Below the pieces are notes generated by a model. That model searched no databases. It was not told the origin of the DNA and saw only the letters and a program-made list of their open reading frames with translations. Of a stretch of 64,000 bases of DNA, positions 49,501-61,500 are shown in pieces (the first letter of the stretch is position 1; each line of letters opens with the position of its first letter). A program made the translations under genes and the position numbers. The stretch comes from Eremophila alpestris peregrina (lineage: Eukaryota; Chordata; Aves; Passeriformes; Alaudidae). Location: NCBI GenBank assembly GCA_009792885.1, contig WMCF01000031.1, forward strand, positions 174,972 to 238,971, written 5' to 3'.

Positions 49501-52500
49501 ATGTGGGCCAGAGGCAGTGCCTCATCCCTTCGTGCTGGGCTGAGCTTCTGCTGATCAAATCCTGCTGTTCAGATCCCCCAAAGGAACATCAATGACAGAA
49601 ACTGCAGCTACCCTGTGTTCCTTGAGTGGCTTTCTCACTTCAGAAAAAGCTGTGAACGAGTCAGGTCTGCCCAGCTTCCTTCTGGATTTCATCCGAATTC
49701 TGCCAGATTCTACTGAACGCATTTCAAACCTGCAGTTTTGACTGGGACCAGAAAGGTTTCCTGGGGGATGTGCTGGAGGAAAGCATCCTGTCCCCAGCAG
49801 ATGTTATAACACCAAGTCTCACACTGAGAACGTTTCAGACAGAGTGTGACTCCTCGGAGATTTCAGTGACAGAACCTGGGAAATGGAAGTGGATTAAAGA
49901 TGCAATGAGAAGGCACAAGAGGAATGAGGTTGTTTGCAGCAGAACAAGACTGAGGTGCATGAGCCAGCCTGGTGCCTATGAATCCAACAGGATGTTGGAA
50001 TGCCAGGGAGCACCAGGGGCTCATCCATTTCCTCTGCTGGCACCCCAAAATGCACTGTCACCTCTGTCACACTGGCTCTGACTCATGGAACTGACTTTGT
50101 GTCCTCTGTGTCTGGCCCTGTTTCTGTTCTCAGTGACACATGGGAATCTTTGGAATAACTCCTTTGGAGCCAAGAAGATTGCTGTGGATTAATGCCAAAG
50201 GCAGCAAACTGGCTCGTGATCCTTGACAGAGAGAACACACCCACAGTGTCAGACTGCACTGTCACTTTCCCCTGTCACATGGATCATTCTGGATTTTTTG
50301 GTCCCTTTTCAAGGGCTCAGAGTACCCACTGAGGGAGCCAAGAACCACTTCATGGCATCATCATCCCCCTCAAGAGCCTTCCCAACAGAAGCTTCAAGGG
50401 CTGAACTGCACTGATTTACAAAATTAATTAAATTACAAAATAACCAGGGCCTTCAGATGCTCCTCAGCCCCCATAAGAACCACCACAGAAAATGGGAGCT
50501 GCAGATGAGCAGCAAGAATTGGTTACAGGGTTTCCCCCTCACAGTGCTCCAGCCCCAGACTCACAAATGTAGTAAAACTCACATCCCTCTATGCATTTTA
50601 CTTTCTTTTAAATGTTTTTTGGTCTTTTTTTCCCCTAATCAATAAAATAAAAAACTCAATCTCATACTCAGAAACTTTAAAAAACCTCTTGTTCCCAGAG
50701 GGTCCATCCTACCAAAGCAGCTGCTGAAGGCACCTCTTGTGCTTCAGGAAAGAAAGCCAGTGGGAAGAACATGAACATCCACTGGAATTTGGATCTCTCT
50801 GGAGTTCGTGGTTCCTCTTTTTTCAATTAAACCCTCTGCTGCTGAAAGGCTTCACATCACTCCTCAATGAAGTTCTACCTGGACAGACTTTACTTTTTTC
50901 TAGGAAATAAGAGGGAAACACCAATATGGGAGGCCCTGGGAAGGAGAAAGCCATGGAGAGGCATGGACTCGAAGCTGTGGTGGATGTCAGCTCAGCAGTT
51001 TCTGGCACAAAAAGCTGTGCACTGTTATTAAAATGTGGGGTTTTCCAGCTGCTTTTTTCATGACAAAGGAATAGCACTAAAAATGCATCCCATCATGTTC
51101 CCCAAGGGCATAAATGGACATCATTCCCCTAAAACCAGGATAGACTGACTGGTCCATCACTGGGAAACAACATCATAAATGTACCTTTAAATATCAAAAT
51201 ATATAAATTTAATTACATTTTAATATATATTTATACGTTAAATCTATATAAACCCACAAAAGGCAGGGCATAGTTTTCCAACATTCTCAATCCTGAATGG
51301 TTCTTTATCTCATAGACACAACCTATTTTTTATAGCCACAATTTATTTATATATATAACTGATTTTATATATGGTTTTATATATTTTCATATATAATTTT
51401 GGATATATTCATATATCTACATAAAAAACCCACAAAGGTGGGCACATATTTGCAACCTTGAATGGGCCTTTCTTTTACTATAATCATCTCATCCTGCCCT
51501 CCCTTAAAAAAATGCCACCTTTGTAAAGGCACACAGCCATTCCTCTGCTCAGTTATTAAAGTGAGCATCAGAAATTATCCTGTAAAGGCAACGATTTTAA
51601 CCCTTGCAGCCCTGCCAGGCCTGAGTGGGTGTATTTATATATCCCAAGTGTTTCTGTTCCCTGGATCATCAACCGCAGCCCCTGCATAAAAATGCCAATC
51701 AATTTTTAGCACGTGGCTTGATGCCACGCTCTTCACATGGCACTGAGCCCTTCCTAAGAGTCCTCCCTGTTCCACCTCCTCCCTCCTGCTCCAGAAAACA
51801 CCCCCCCTGTGAATCCAAACCTTCAAATCGTTCCAGTGACTGTAATGAAAGGGTGGTTTGGCAGCAAAAAAAAAATTTTGGGGGGACACATCATCACTCA
51901 AGTTCCAGCAGAGGTTGGGAGACTGGCACGGGGTGGGGGGGGGGAGCTATTTCAAGGGGTAGTGCCACCATAAATAAATAAATATTGACAGATCCTGCCA
52001 GGATCTGTTGGAAAGGGCAGGCAGGGAACACAGGGCACATTCAGGAGACCACAGAGGTGATTTCAATGGGGCAGATTAAGTGGTACATATACCTTTTTTT
52101 TATACGTCTATCTTGGCTTTTCTGGGGCCGACTCTGAACATGTTTGTACACAGGAGGACATTTGCCCCCTTTGAGGTGGGTTCTGGGCATGTTTGCAGGA
52201 TTGCAGGAATTATTTGGTGCCTGACAGCACAATTTTCCTGGCTACAGAGAGCCAGGTCATCAACTACAACAGCCAGAAGTGACCACCTACAGCTGGCTCC
52301 TGGGTGGGCAGTGGGAAAAACCCCTCCCACCTGAAGGTCCCAAAGCAGGTCCCTCCAGCAGGAGCCAGAGAATAAAGGATCCAAGTGGCTCCTCCCCTCC
52401 TGGAAAATGCTTTATGGAGAATCTCCATCTGTCTTACTTAGAATCATGGGTATGGCACCATTCCTGCAAAACATTTGCACCAGGAAGCAGCTTGACACAT

Positions 52501-55500
52501 GGAGAAAGTTCTAAGTGAAGGGAAAAGCATGAAGGTAATTACCAGCAGGACCTGACATTTAGAAAAGGACATCAAACAGGATTTTCAAACAAGATTTAGG
52601 CTTGGTTTTCAGCTTAAGTACTTGCAGCCAAACCCGAGATTTGAAAAGGTCTCCTCAGCCACCTGGCCCTGGAGATCCCAACATTTTCTAACCTTTCCTT
52701 CTTCAACCTGAAACCACCACACCTCTGCTCCTGCTCTGCACATCCAGAACCGAGCAGGCAAACACTCCCCTCCTGCCAAAGCCCCTCCAAAGCCAGGAAC
52801 AACAGAGCACAGGACTGGAGGCAACAGAGCTCCAGGCAACTGGAGCAGGCTTAAAAAACCTACTCCCAAAACAAGGCTGGGAGCTTTGCCTTTAAAATGC
52901 TGTCACCTGAGAGAAAGGAACACTCAGGAGTTCTTTCACAGTAGCCTGGTGGCCAGAGCTTCTCCCAACTAATCCAAGTTTTTAATGGGTCTAAGCCCAC
53001 GAGCAGCCTCAGAGATGAGAGTTTAGTACAAAGCTAAAGGTTGTTCTGGATGGGGAAACGCAAAGTCCCTGTGGCCAAGACAGCATCCCACAAGTGAGGT
53101 CCTGCCTCTGCCACCCAGCGATTGAGGAATTCCCCTGGGAGCAGAAGGTCCAGGATTTTGGCCCTGTGTCCTGGGAATATTTCAACAGCTGATGCAGAAC
53201 ACCAAGGCAGGGAGTGGCACCATGTCCTGGCTCAGGCCAAGCCCAGGTGGCTCTGGTGACCCTGGGAGGGTCCCCATGAGGGTGACACAGTTACCTCTGC
53301 ATCCTGGACATCCTGTGGAGCTCCATGTCATCGCTGCCACGGAAGCCTTTGGCAAAGGGGTTGTTCTCAATCTTCAGCTGGGTGATCTGAAAGGGAGGAA
53401 ACGCAACGGGGTCATCACCAGTCCAAGGCATGGCCTGGGGGAGAGGGGACAGTGCTTGTTAAACCCAGGGGATGGCAGGGAAAACACAGCTTGCAGGAAC
53501 TCCAGCCATCCCTCAGCTCTGGCCACTCCAGATGGGCCTTCCCCTAGAATGCTCCACAGGAAAAATATCTCCTGTCAACAGCCTCTCGCTTCTCCCAGGC
53601 TTGTCCCATAACTAACATGTGGGACTGCTCACACACATTTTTCTCTGGAGAAAATCTGCTTGCTGAGAGTTCTTACTTTCATTTTGCTATTGGGACAGAA
53701 AGGACTTCACTGCTCAGAGGACCAGGGATGGAAATTGGCTCTGAACAAATCCCACCAATCATTTTCCCATCAATACACAGGCAAGACCAAAACCTCACCT
53801 CTCAAGCCCTGCACCTTGGGTGCTCCAGGTGCTCTGCATCTGCCATCCTGCCCCATACCTGGCAGCACTGCATGGACTAACTACCTAAATTAGGGCAACT
53901 TCACCTGTGATCATCAAACCCTGGAGGATTTTTTTGTCTCCCCATCAATTCCGGTTTGCTCACTGATTGAGCTACCTTGAGAATTTTAAGTTTAGCCGGA
54001 TGAATCCCCTCAGACTCAAATTTGGTTCTCTTAAAATATCTACATTTAATATTTAAACTTTTAAACCAGCTGCTGGACAGACCCTGCCCTTATCTAAAGG
54101 GACTGTGCTGCTCCAGGAGGTTCAAGCCCCTCCTGCACTACTTTTCCTGAGGGTTTTGGTGAGCAGGGCTTGTCATTTAAGCCAATATTAATTGTGGACC
54201 AGCACCACCCTCAGCTGCCCTGTGGATTTTGTAAAAGCTCACTCTGCCACGCCAAATCCGATGCACCAAATGCTTTGGTGCCTTGGCAGAAGAGGATTGG
54301 GGCTGGATCATGTGTGTTATTGCTGCAAAGCCCCAAAATTTAGGCAGAAGAGGGAAAAATTCCCTTTTTTTCTCTTTTTTCCATCACTGCCTGGCAGTCT
54401 GAGCTCTCAGCAAGGAATCAGGAGAGGCACTTGCCCAGGAGGAGAGAGAGCCCCGTGCTCACCACTGGAGGAACTCCACGCTCTCACCACGTTTTATGGA
54501 AACCCTGTCCTTCCTTCCTACTGAAAGCTGGCCAAGGGGAAGGAAAGAGCTCAGGATTAACAGAGGGAGAACAGAGAGAGGTTCATGTTCACCGAGTCAA
54601 GCACAAACAACTGGGCCTGCCTCCCTGCCAACATCCAAAGAGGAAAATCTGGCTCGCCCAGTGTCAATAGCGAGCCTCGCCAGGTGTATGCACAACCAGA
54701 TTATTTTGCTCTTTTCTTGTCTTTTTTTGCATATTTTTTTTCCAAGAGCCGTTGGTTTATTTGCCATTTTTGCCTCCTTCAGCCCCAAATTTCTCACAGA
54801 GCCCCCCACCACCCTTACACTTATCTCCACAGGCATTCCCATTAAATCAGCACCACACTTCAGCACATTAACAAGCCCTTGGCACTTTTTTTTGGTCCCT
54901 CATTTCAGATTTCAAACAGAAGGGTAAACAAACAATCTTTTGGGGTCAATTTGCCAGTTGAGCCATTCTCCAGCAATAAAACAGAGGCTCATTTTGTAAT
55001 TAAAAGCCCTGAATTATTACACAACCAGCTGTGTATTTTGCAAAGCAACTGCCTATCGGTTTGAAGGTGGTGACTCTTCTAGAATGAATAATAGGCATTA
55101 TTCAACGTTTTGAATGTTCCTGAAGCCCTGTAAATGTAGGAGTTGTCCTCCCCCGCCGACCCCAATGGCAATATTTGCTCACATAAGTGAAGTCCTTCAG
55201 TGAGTGAGGATTTACAGGATTGGCAGCGGCGCACAAAGGCACAAAGGGCCGGATTCATCCCAAGCCGACTGAAGGCATTTTAACCAAGGCGCCTGCACTG
55301 GGAGCCCTGCTGGAATCAAGGGAGGGAGATGGGGGCTGCCAGAGGGCTCTGGGGTGGGTGGCAGTGCCTTCACAGGTCCCCAGTGCACTCTGGTCACCGG
55401 AGGAGGAGCCAGCAGTGCTCCAGCCCCTCGTTTGGGCGCCTCAGTTGAATGCCCCGTTTGATTCTTCAAGCTTTTAATCACCCACGAAATAGCAGCCAAA

Positions 55501-58500
55501 ATATCAAAGTGGGACCTCAATATTGCAAATCTGTTGATTTAGGAGTAGAGAAGCCCCCTAACCCACATGAGGAACACACTTACAAGCAAAGGCGTTGATG
55601 CTGGTGGCCAAAAGCCCCAAGAGAATCACGGCCAACTTCAGCCTCCTTAAAATTAAGGATCTGCTGGATGAAAGGCATCTAAAAACCAGGGACTATGGGT
55701 TTAGAATTAATTCTCAGACCTTTGCTGTGCTTCAGGTGGATTGGAGCTTCCAGAACAAAGTTTCCCTAGGTGACAACTCATGGCATCAGCCGCCACAAAA
55801 CCAGGAGAGCCCAAGCCAAATTTAACAAAACTGCACACAACAAACCAGAAAACAGAGAAAAAGCTGGTGAATCCCTGCTTTAGCAAACAACCTGTGGAAG
55901 ATATTTCATTTGGCTGCTTTTTTGCCTGACTTCCAAACTATTTCAGAGGTGGAAAAGCAAGCACAGGGGTGGAAATAACCTTCTGGATCAGCTTTGCCAC
56001 AGCAAAACTGAGTTTAATTGACTATAACTCATGGAGGGGCACGGGGGAAAGAAAAGCTGTCAGAAAGTCAAATGACAATTACCTCATGAAAAATAAAACA
56101 AAATACAACGTCCTGCGAGGTCATTAAGAGAGAGTGCCCAGGGCTGAATTACACAGCACAGGTTCAATAAAACTGAAGGGCTTTGTTTGCCCATTTGTTA
56201 CTGATGGGAACCGACGGCAAAGCTTTGCTGGCTCCTGAAGCTGCCACAGACCCTTGGAGAGCAGAGCTTGGCTGGGTGAAGCCTCCCAGATTTCCACTTT
56301 TCACGGCCTGTCTGACCTATGGGTTCATCTTCACTTTAATGGGATGTGACAGTTCCCAATGGAATTGGGAATCCCAAAGGAATCCCTGGGCTGCTCCCCT
56401 GCTCTCCTTTCTCTGAGCTAATTGACTGCAAAGCTCTTCTGCTGAGACCTTCCCAACAACATCTTTAGCTCCAGCATGACAAAATTTAGCTTTGCATCGA
56501 GTTAGGTCAAGGAAAGATGCTTTACTTCTTTTTCATTTTCCACAGACGTGTTTATATGGGATTTGTGCCTAAGGGATTGTGAATATCACTATGGCCAAAA
56601 ACAAAACTACCATTTTGTATTATTTTTGATCAAGAACTTGCCATGATAAATTTTTTTCTCAATTGCTTCTCACTTTAGAAGTTGGAACAAAGCTAAAACT
56701 TTGTTAGGGGCGATGTGCTCCACACCAGCTGCTCTGGGCTCTATTTTATTTATTTATTTTGCTATCAGCATCTCTTTTTTTAAGCACTTAAGGGAGAACA
56801 CCACACCCTGATCTCTTTGGGCTCCTCTGAAAAAGGAGCTGAGAAAGGTTGGGCATTCTGGAAAAGGACTTCATGTTCTGCAAGGAATGTGAATCCCTAA
56901 TTCCTGAGCTCTCTCTCAGATCTGTGCCACTTGGAGAACTTAAAACTGATTGGGGGGAAACAAAAAAGAAAAAAAAAATCACAATTTAATGATGAAGAGG
57001 TGCAGCTGATCACCCTTGAGAGGTGCAGAGCACCCATGGACCTCCCCTCTCCGTGGGGATCCCTGCTCTCCCTGGCCTGCAGGTGGCCATGGTCCTGCTC
57101 AGGGTGGCAGAGAGGGACCAGGACCAGCTGTGCCACCACTGGGGCTGGCAGTGCTGGGAGCCACAGGAGGCTGGCCTGGGGCTGGAGAGCACAGAGACTT
57201 TTTCTTTCACCCTCTCACATAGCCCAGGTAGAAACCAAGGCAGGATGGAGGAGGAAGCCAAACCAGAGGAGTGGGAAGGAGAGGAATAGATGAAGACAAG
57301 GTGCCTGCTGAGCCCACGGACATCTGGGCCAAGCAGAGCAGCTGGATGGGGAGCTGGGACTCAGAGGTAAGGGCCAGGAGAAGGGAGGAGAGGGGGGAGC
57401 TGCTGGCACAGGGGAGATGTCAGACCCAAAGCCAGTGAAGGAAATGGGAGGGACTGGTTGGAGGTACTGGGGTGAGACAGAGGGGCTCATTGAGGAGGCT
57501 GCTGGCTGAACTGAGACACAAGGATGGAGGATGGGAAGAGAGACTTGGCACAGTGTTTTGGGGGAAGGAGATGAGCCTGCAGGCAGGAACGATCCTGGAT
57601 CCAGAGGGTGCCTTTGCCAAGCTTGAGGAGAGGGGCTGCTTTGAGGACCAAAAGGGTCTAGGGGCTCGGGGCTGGCTGAGCACCCCATCCCAGGGCTGGC
57701 GGGGAGCAGGGACAGGACTGGGGACAGAAGATGACAAGGCTGGTTTGGCCACAGTTGTGAATGGCACGAGAGCTCTTGAAGGAAGCACTGCCCCACCAAG
57801 GCCTGGAACAGCACTAGGGATCTGAGAGCAGAGGTGTGAGGAGCCCCAGGGAGGGTCAGGGGGAGAGGAGTGGCTCACTGCCATCCTCAGGTGCCCCAGG
57901 GCTACACAGAAGCCACCAGGTCTGGTGATGAGGTCTCACCCTGCTTTACCCCAGAGACAGAGCTCTCTCAGCACTCGGGGACCCCTCTCTGGAGAAGAGT
58001 CTGCCCTGGGTAAGGACAGGGGCTGTCCCCTCTTGCCAAGGAGGTGGAGAAACACAAGGACAGTGACCCCAGACGGGGCAGGGAGAGCTTGGGGTGCTGC
58101 ACAGAGGAATCCCATGAGATGCCAGCCAGGCCACTGCACTGGTGGCCACTGAAGTGGTGGAGGTGGCCACCTACAAGCTAAGACAAGGAGAATGGAGCTG
58201 TCAGGAGAAAACACCTCACCCCCAAGGACCTGGCCACCTCCAGCCCTCACACACAGGGACAAGAAGCCACATGCCCAGAGGGGACAGGATCTCCAGAATG
58301 GAACACCAGCATGATTTTAGCCCTGGGTCTTTTCAGGGGAAGGATGAACCCCTCTATTCAGAAACCCCACCAAATATCTGGGGGTGAATCCAGTCTTCAG
58401 CCATGCCCTGCCCTGCCCCTCTGCTTCACCTTCACACAGCAGATCTGGGTGCTTGTAGCATCCCACCTGGGGCTAATGTTTCCTTACAAGAATTTTGGCT

Positions 58501-61500
58501 ACCAAGAATGTTGAATAACTTAGGGTGGGGGGAAAAAATCAGCATAAAACCGGATATCCTGAGGAGGGGGGAACCAATATAAAGCCCAAGTCCAGCTAAG
58601 AGGGAAAGTGGGTTGTAAAAATTAATGAGAATAATTGTTGTGAATTCTTGTTTTTGAAAGAACCCTCGTGAGGGCAGAACCTTAATTATTTCTGTCTATT
58701 AGGTTCATTTCCTGGTCCTAAGCAGAGAGCTCGTACCTAATAAATAGGAGCCAGTAACACAATGCTTTAAGCTGCAGCAAAACGGTGCTTAACTGCAGGG
58801 GAAGTTAATATCTGGGAATCAACCTGATTGCAAGCACCCATTGTGTAAACGGCAAGGAAATGAAATGTGCATGTGACCTTTTTTAACACCTCGATATTTC
58901 TGGGGTGTTTCTAAGGGTAGCAGAGAGGGGGGAGGTGACCAATGGAGCTGCTGACAACCGCCCTGAAAACTTCACCAAAACTCTCTTCATAGCTTAAGCC
59001 TCTTTTTGGGGAGTAGGGCTGAGGAGAGGGAGATCCCAGGGTGCTTAAATATCTTTTCAGGCTGTCTAAAATATCAGGGGAAATAAGCACAAGCCCTACA
59101 CTGGGATTGCAGCTGTGCTCTTGAAATAAATTGACCTATCTGGAAGCAGGCAGGTATTTCTATAAGCTGTGTAAGCATGGACTCAAGTGCATTTTGGGGT
59201 GAGCCACACAATTAATTCTGTAACAGAATTCAGCTATAGCTGAGCTCTTGAAACCTAAACTCCATGCAGGGATGAATTTGTGTGTGTATGGGTGTAAAAT
59301 AAGTCAGAGGCTGGGTGGGGTGGATGGGAAAGATTGCATGAGGGATGAGCCACAGGTGAGGGGTGAAGGTGAGAGAGAAAAATGGCAAAAACTCAGCAGT
59401 GCATGGACAAAAAGATCTGGGGATGCCCCACACATCGGGGGGCTGCCATCCTTTATGGCAGAGGGAAATGCAGCTTGTGTTGCAAAAGGAAAATCTGGTT
59501 TTCCAAGCAACCTCTCAGCTGTGAAAGCTGAGCTCAGGTTTCCGTTGGTGGAAAAGACCCCAATTCAGTTTCACCCACCTCAGCTGGAGGAAATTTCTCC
59601 TCAGCATTTGCATCAACCCCAAAATCATTCCCCATCTGCACTACAAATTTTATTCCCTTCCCTGCAGGGAGATGCTATTTAGGGAAGATCATCCCCTGGT
59701 TTATTTTTATTACTCTCTCTCTCCCAATTGGGATTTTATCTTGGGGCTACAGCCACTCTTCCTCCATTCCCCCCCATTCCATCCAAGCAGCATGGGGAGG
59801 AATGTGTGTGCCAGGGGGATGTCAGTCTGTAAAACGTGTCAGGGGTGTGTAAAATGTGTCCTGGTGGGTGCAAGTGTCTGCTGGGCTGGGAGTGTGTGTG
59901 TCTGTGGGGATCCCTGCCTGTGGCAGATGTGCAGATGTCATTTCTTATCACACAGATGTTGCTGATTTACAATCAAATATTCCTGCTCCTCCTAGCATGG
60001 CACTTTTCCCAAACTACTGTACTTACATGTTCCTGCTTTGCTTTCGTTTTATTTGCATGATCATTCCTTTTCCTATAAAACAGCCCCAGTTTCCTTCAAA
60101 GGAGAGCAGTTCCATTCACGTCTGTTTTCTCCTCGGGAAATGCCTTTAAAGCAGGCAGTGTGTCCTGTTTTATTAACTCCCACTTCTATTAATATTATAT
60201 TCTTTCTCCAAATCCATCAAGCAGAAGTTAAACTTGATTTTATAGCATCCACAGTGGAGTTATAATTTAAGGCATAATTTGGCAAGGGCTCAATTTGGAT
60301 TCGGTTTGCTTGTCCCGGCCGTGCCAGCAGCTCCTATTTTAAAGGGCAGGGAAGTATTTTCCTTTCTCCCTAGTTATGGTGGAACACTCTTTCTTCTCCA
60401 GCCCAGCTCTGCTCTCTGCATCTGGCTGCTCAGCTGATGGATGGAGGAAATGCAATTGTTTCACACGGGTTTAGGAACCTGCATTTCCAGGAAAGCATCC
60501 AGGATTTCTTTGGGGTTCTAAATGGCTTCTCTCTGTTTGAGAAACAATTATTCTGTGGGGTACAAAGGAGCCATCCGAGCTGCCTGTAACTACCAGTTTG
60601 TAGTAAGTGCTTTTTATGTGATCAAGAGAGGAATTTGCTTTACTGAAATGGAGTTTTCATGGGGCTGTGCCCTAGAGAGGGTCTGTGGGCAGTGGCAGGG
60701 GACAGTCGGTCAAAGACATCCCTGATTAATCCTTGGAGAATCAGGGATTCTGATTCACCCTGTCCTCAACCCTCAGCCTTCCTCCTCCTCCCCTGCTGGG
60801 TGGGGAAGCCCAAAGCCAAGCGGGGAAGGAGCGGGAGCAGCGGGCTCCTCACGGAGGGGCAGCCACAGCTCGCCAAGAAAACCCTCATTCCACCCAACCC
60901 TTTTCTATTCCAGCAGAAGACAAACCCGTGCCGTTCTTTTCGTGCTTTGTTTGCCTGCTGTCGGGAGCTGAGCCTCCCTTTCCTGCCCGGGCCCCCCGGC
61001 CGCAGCCCCCCGTGGGCAGCCGGGTTATCAGCGCCCGGCCGCGGAGGGGAGCGCCCGGCTCCCTCCTCCAGATTAGGAGCCTTTGACCCGTGGGGAGCGG
61101 GGGAAGATAACGCCAACTTCCTCGGTTGGTCGTCTCCATGTGAGCAAAGCATCCTGGTGAGCTCATTCCCCCCTCCCCGGCTCGGCCCGAGCTGGCTTTG
61201 GGTGCTTTGTGTGGCCAGGAATAACAGAGGGGATGGGATGGGGAAAGGAAAGGGGAAGGGAGAAGGGAGGAAGAAAAAGGGCAAGGGAGGGGAAAGAACA
61301 AGGACCGGGAGAGGAAATGAAAATAGAACGAGGAGAGGGGAAAGAAGGGGACAAGGAGAACAGAAAGGGGAAGAGAAAGGAGAAGTAATGGAAGGAAAAG
61401 GACTGGGAAGGGAAAGGACAAGAAGAAAGGACAAGGGGAAGAATATGAAAGAAGGGGGAAGGAAGAGGAGAGGAAAAAGGAGGAGGAAAGGAGAAGGAAG

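Larger units (their letters stand above)
43427..53294 (-). other. TBX5: TBX5 intron 7 (9.9 kb)
   Basis: Phase 2 intron. It contains CR1 fragments at 45683-45900 (minus) and 48800-49340 (plus), the second copy of the 125-bp repeat (46193-46317), an AT-rich conserved-looking stretch (46320-46910), and an AT-rich low-complexity block (51180-51430). A G-run of 11 lies near 51940. I see nothing recognisable in 43.5-45.6, 47-48.8, 49.4-51.1 and 52-53.2 kb. Confidence 0.9.

Noticed and set aside
51251..51490. Tandem duplication in the AT-rich block of intron 7
   Set aside because: Only short words are shared (ACCCACAAA, TGAATGG). Too diverged to separate from low-complexity coincidence.
57000..58500. 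Possible unclassified LTR or gene in the G-rich part of intron 6
   Set aside because: Open frames up to about 200 codons have biased composition and no recognisable domain, and no terminal repeats were seen.
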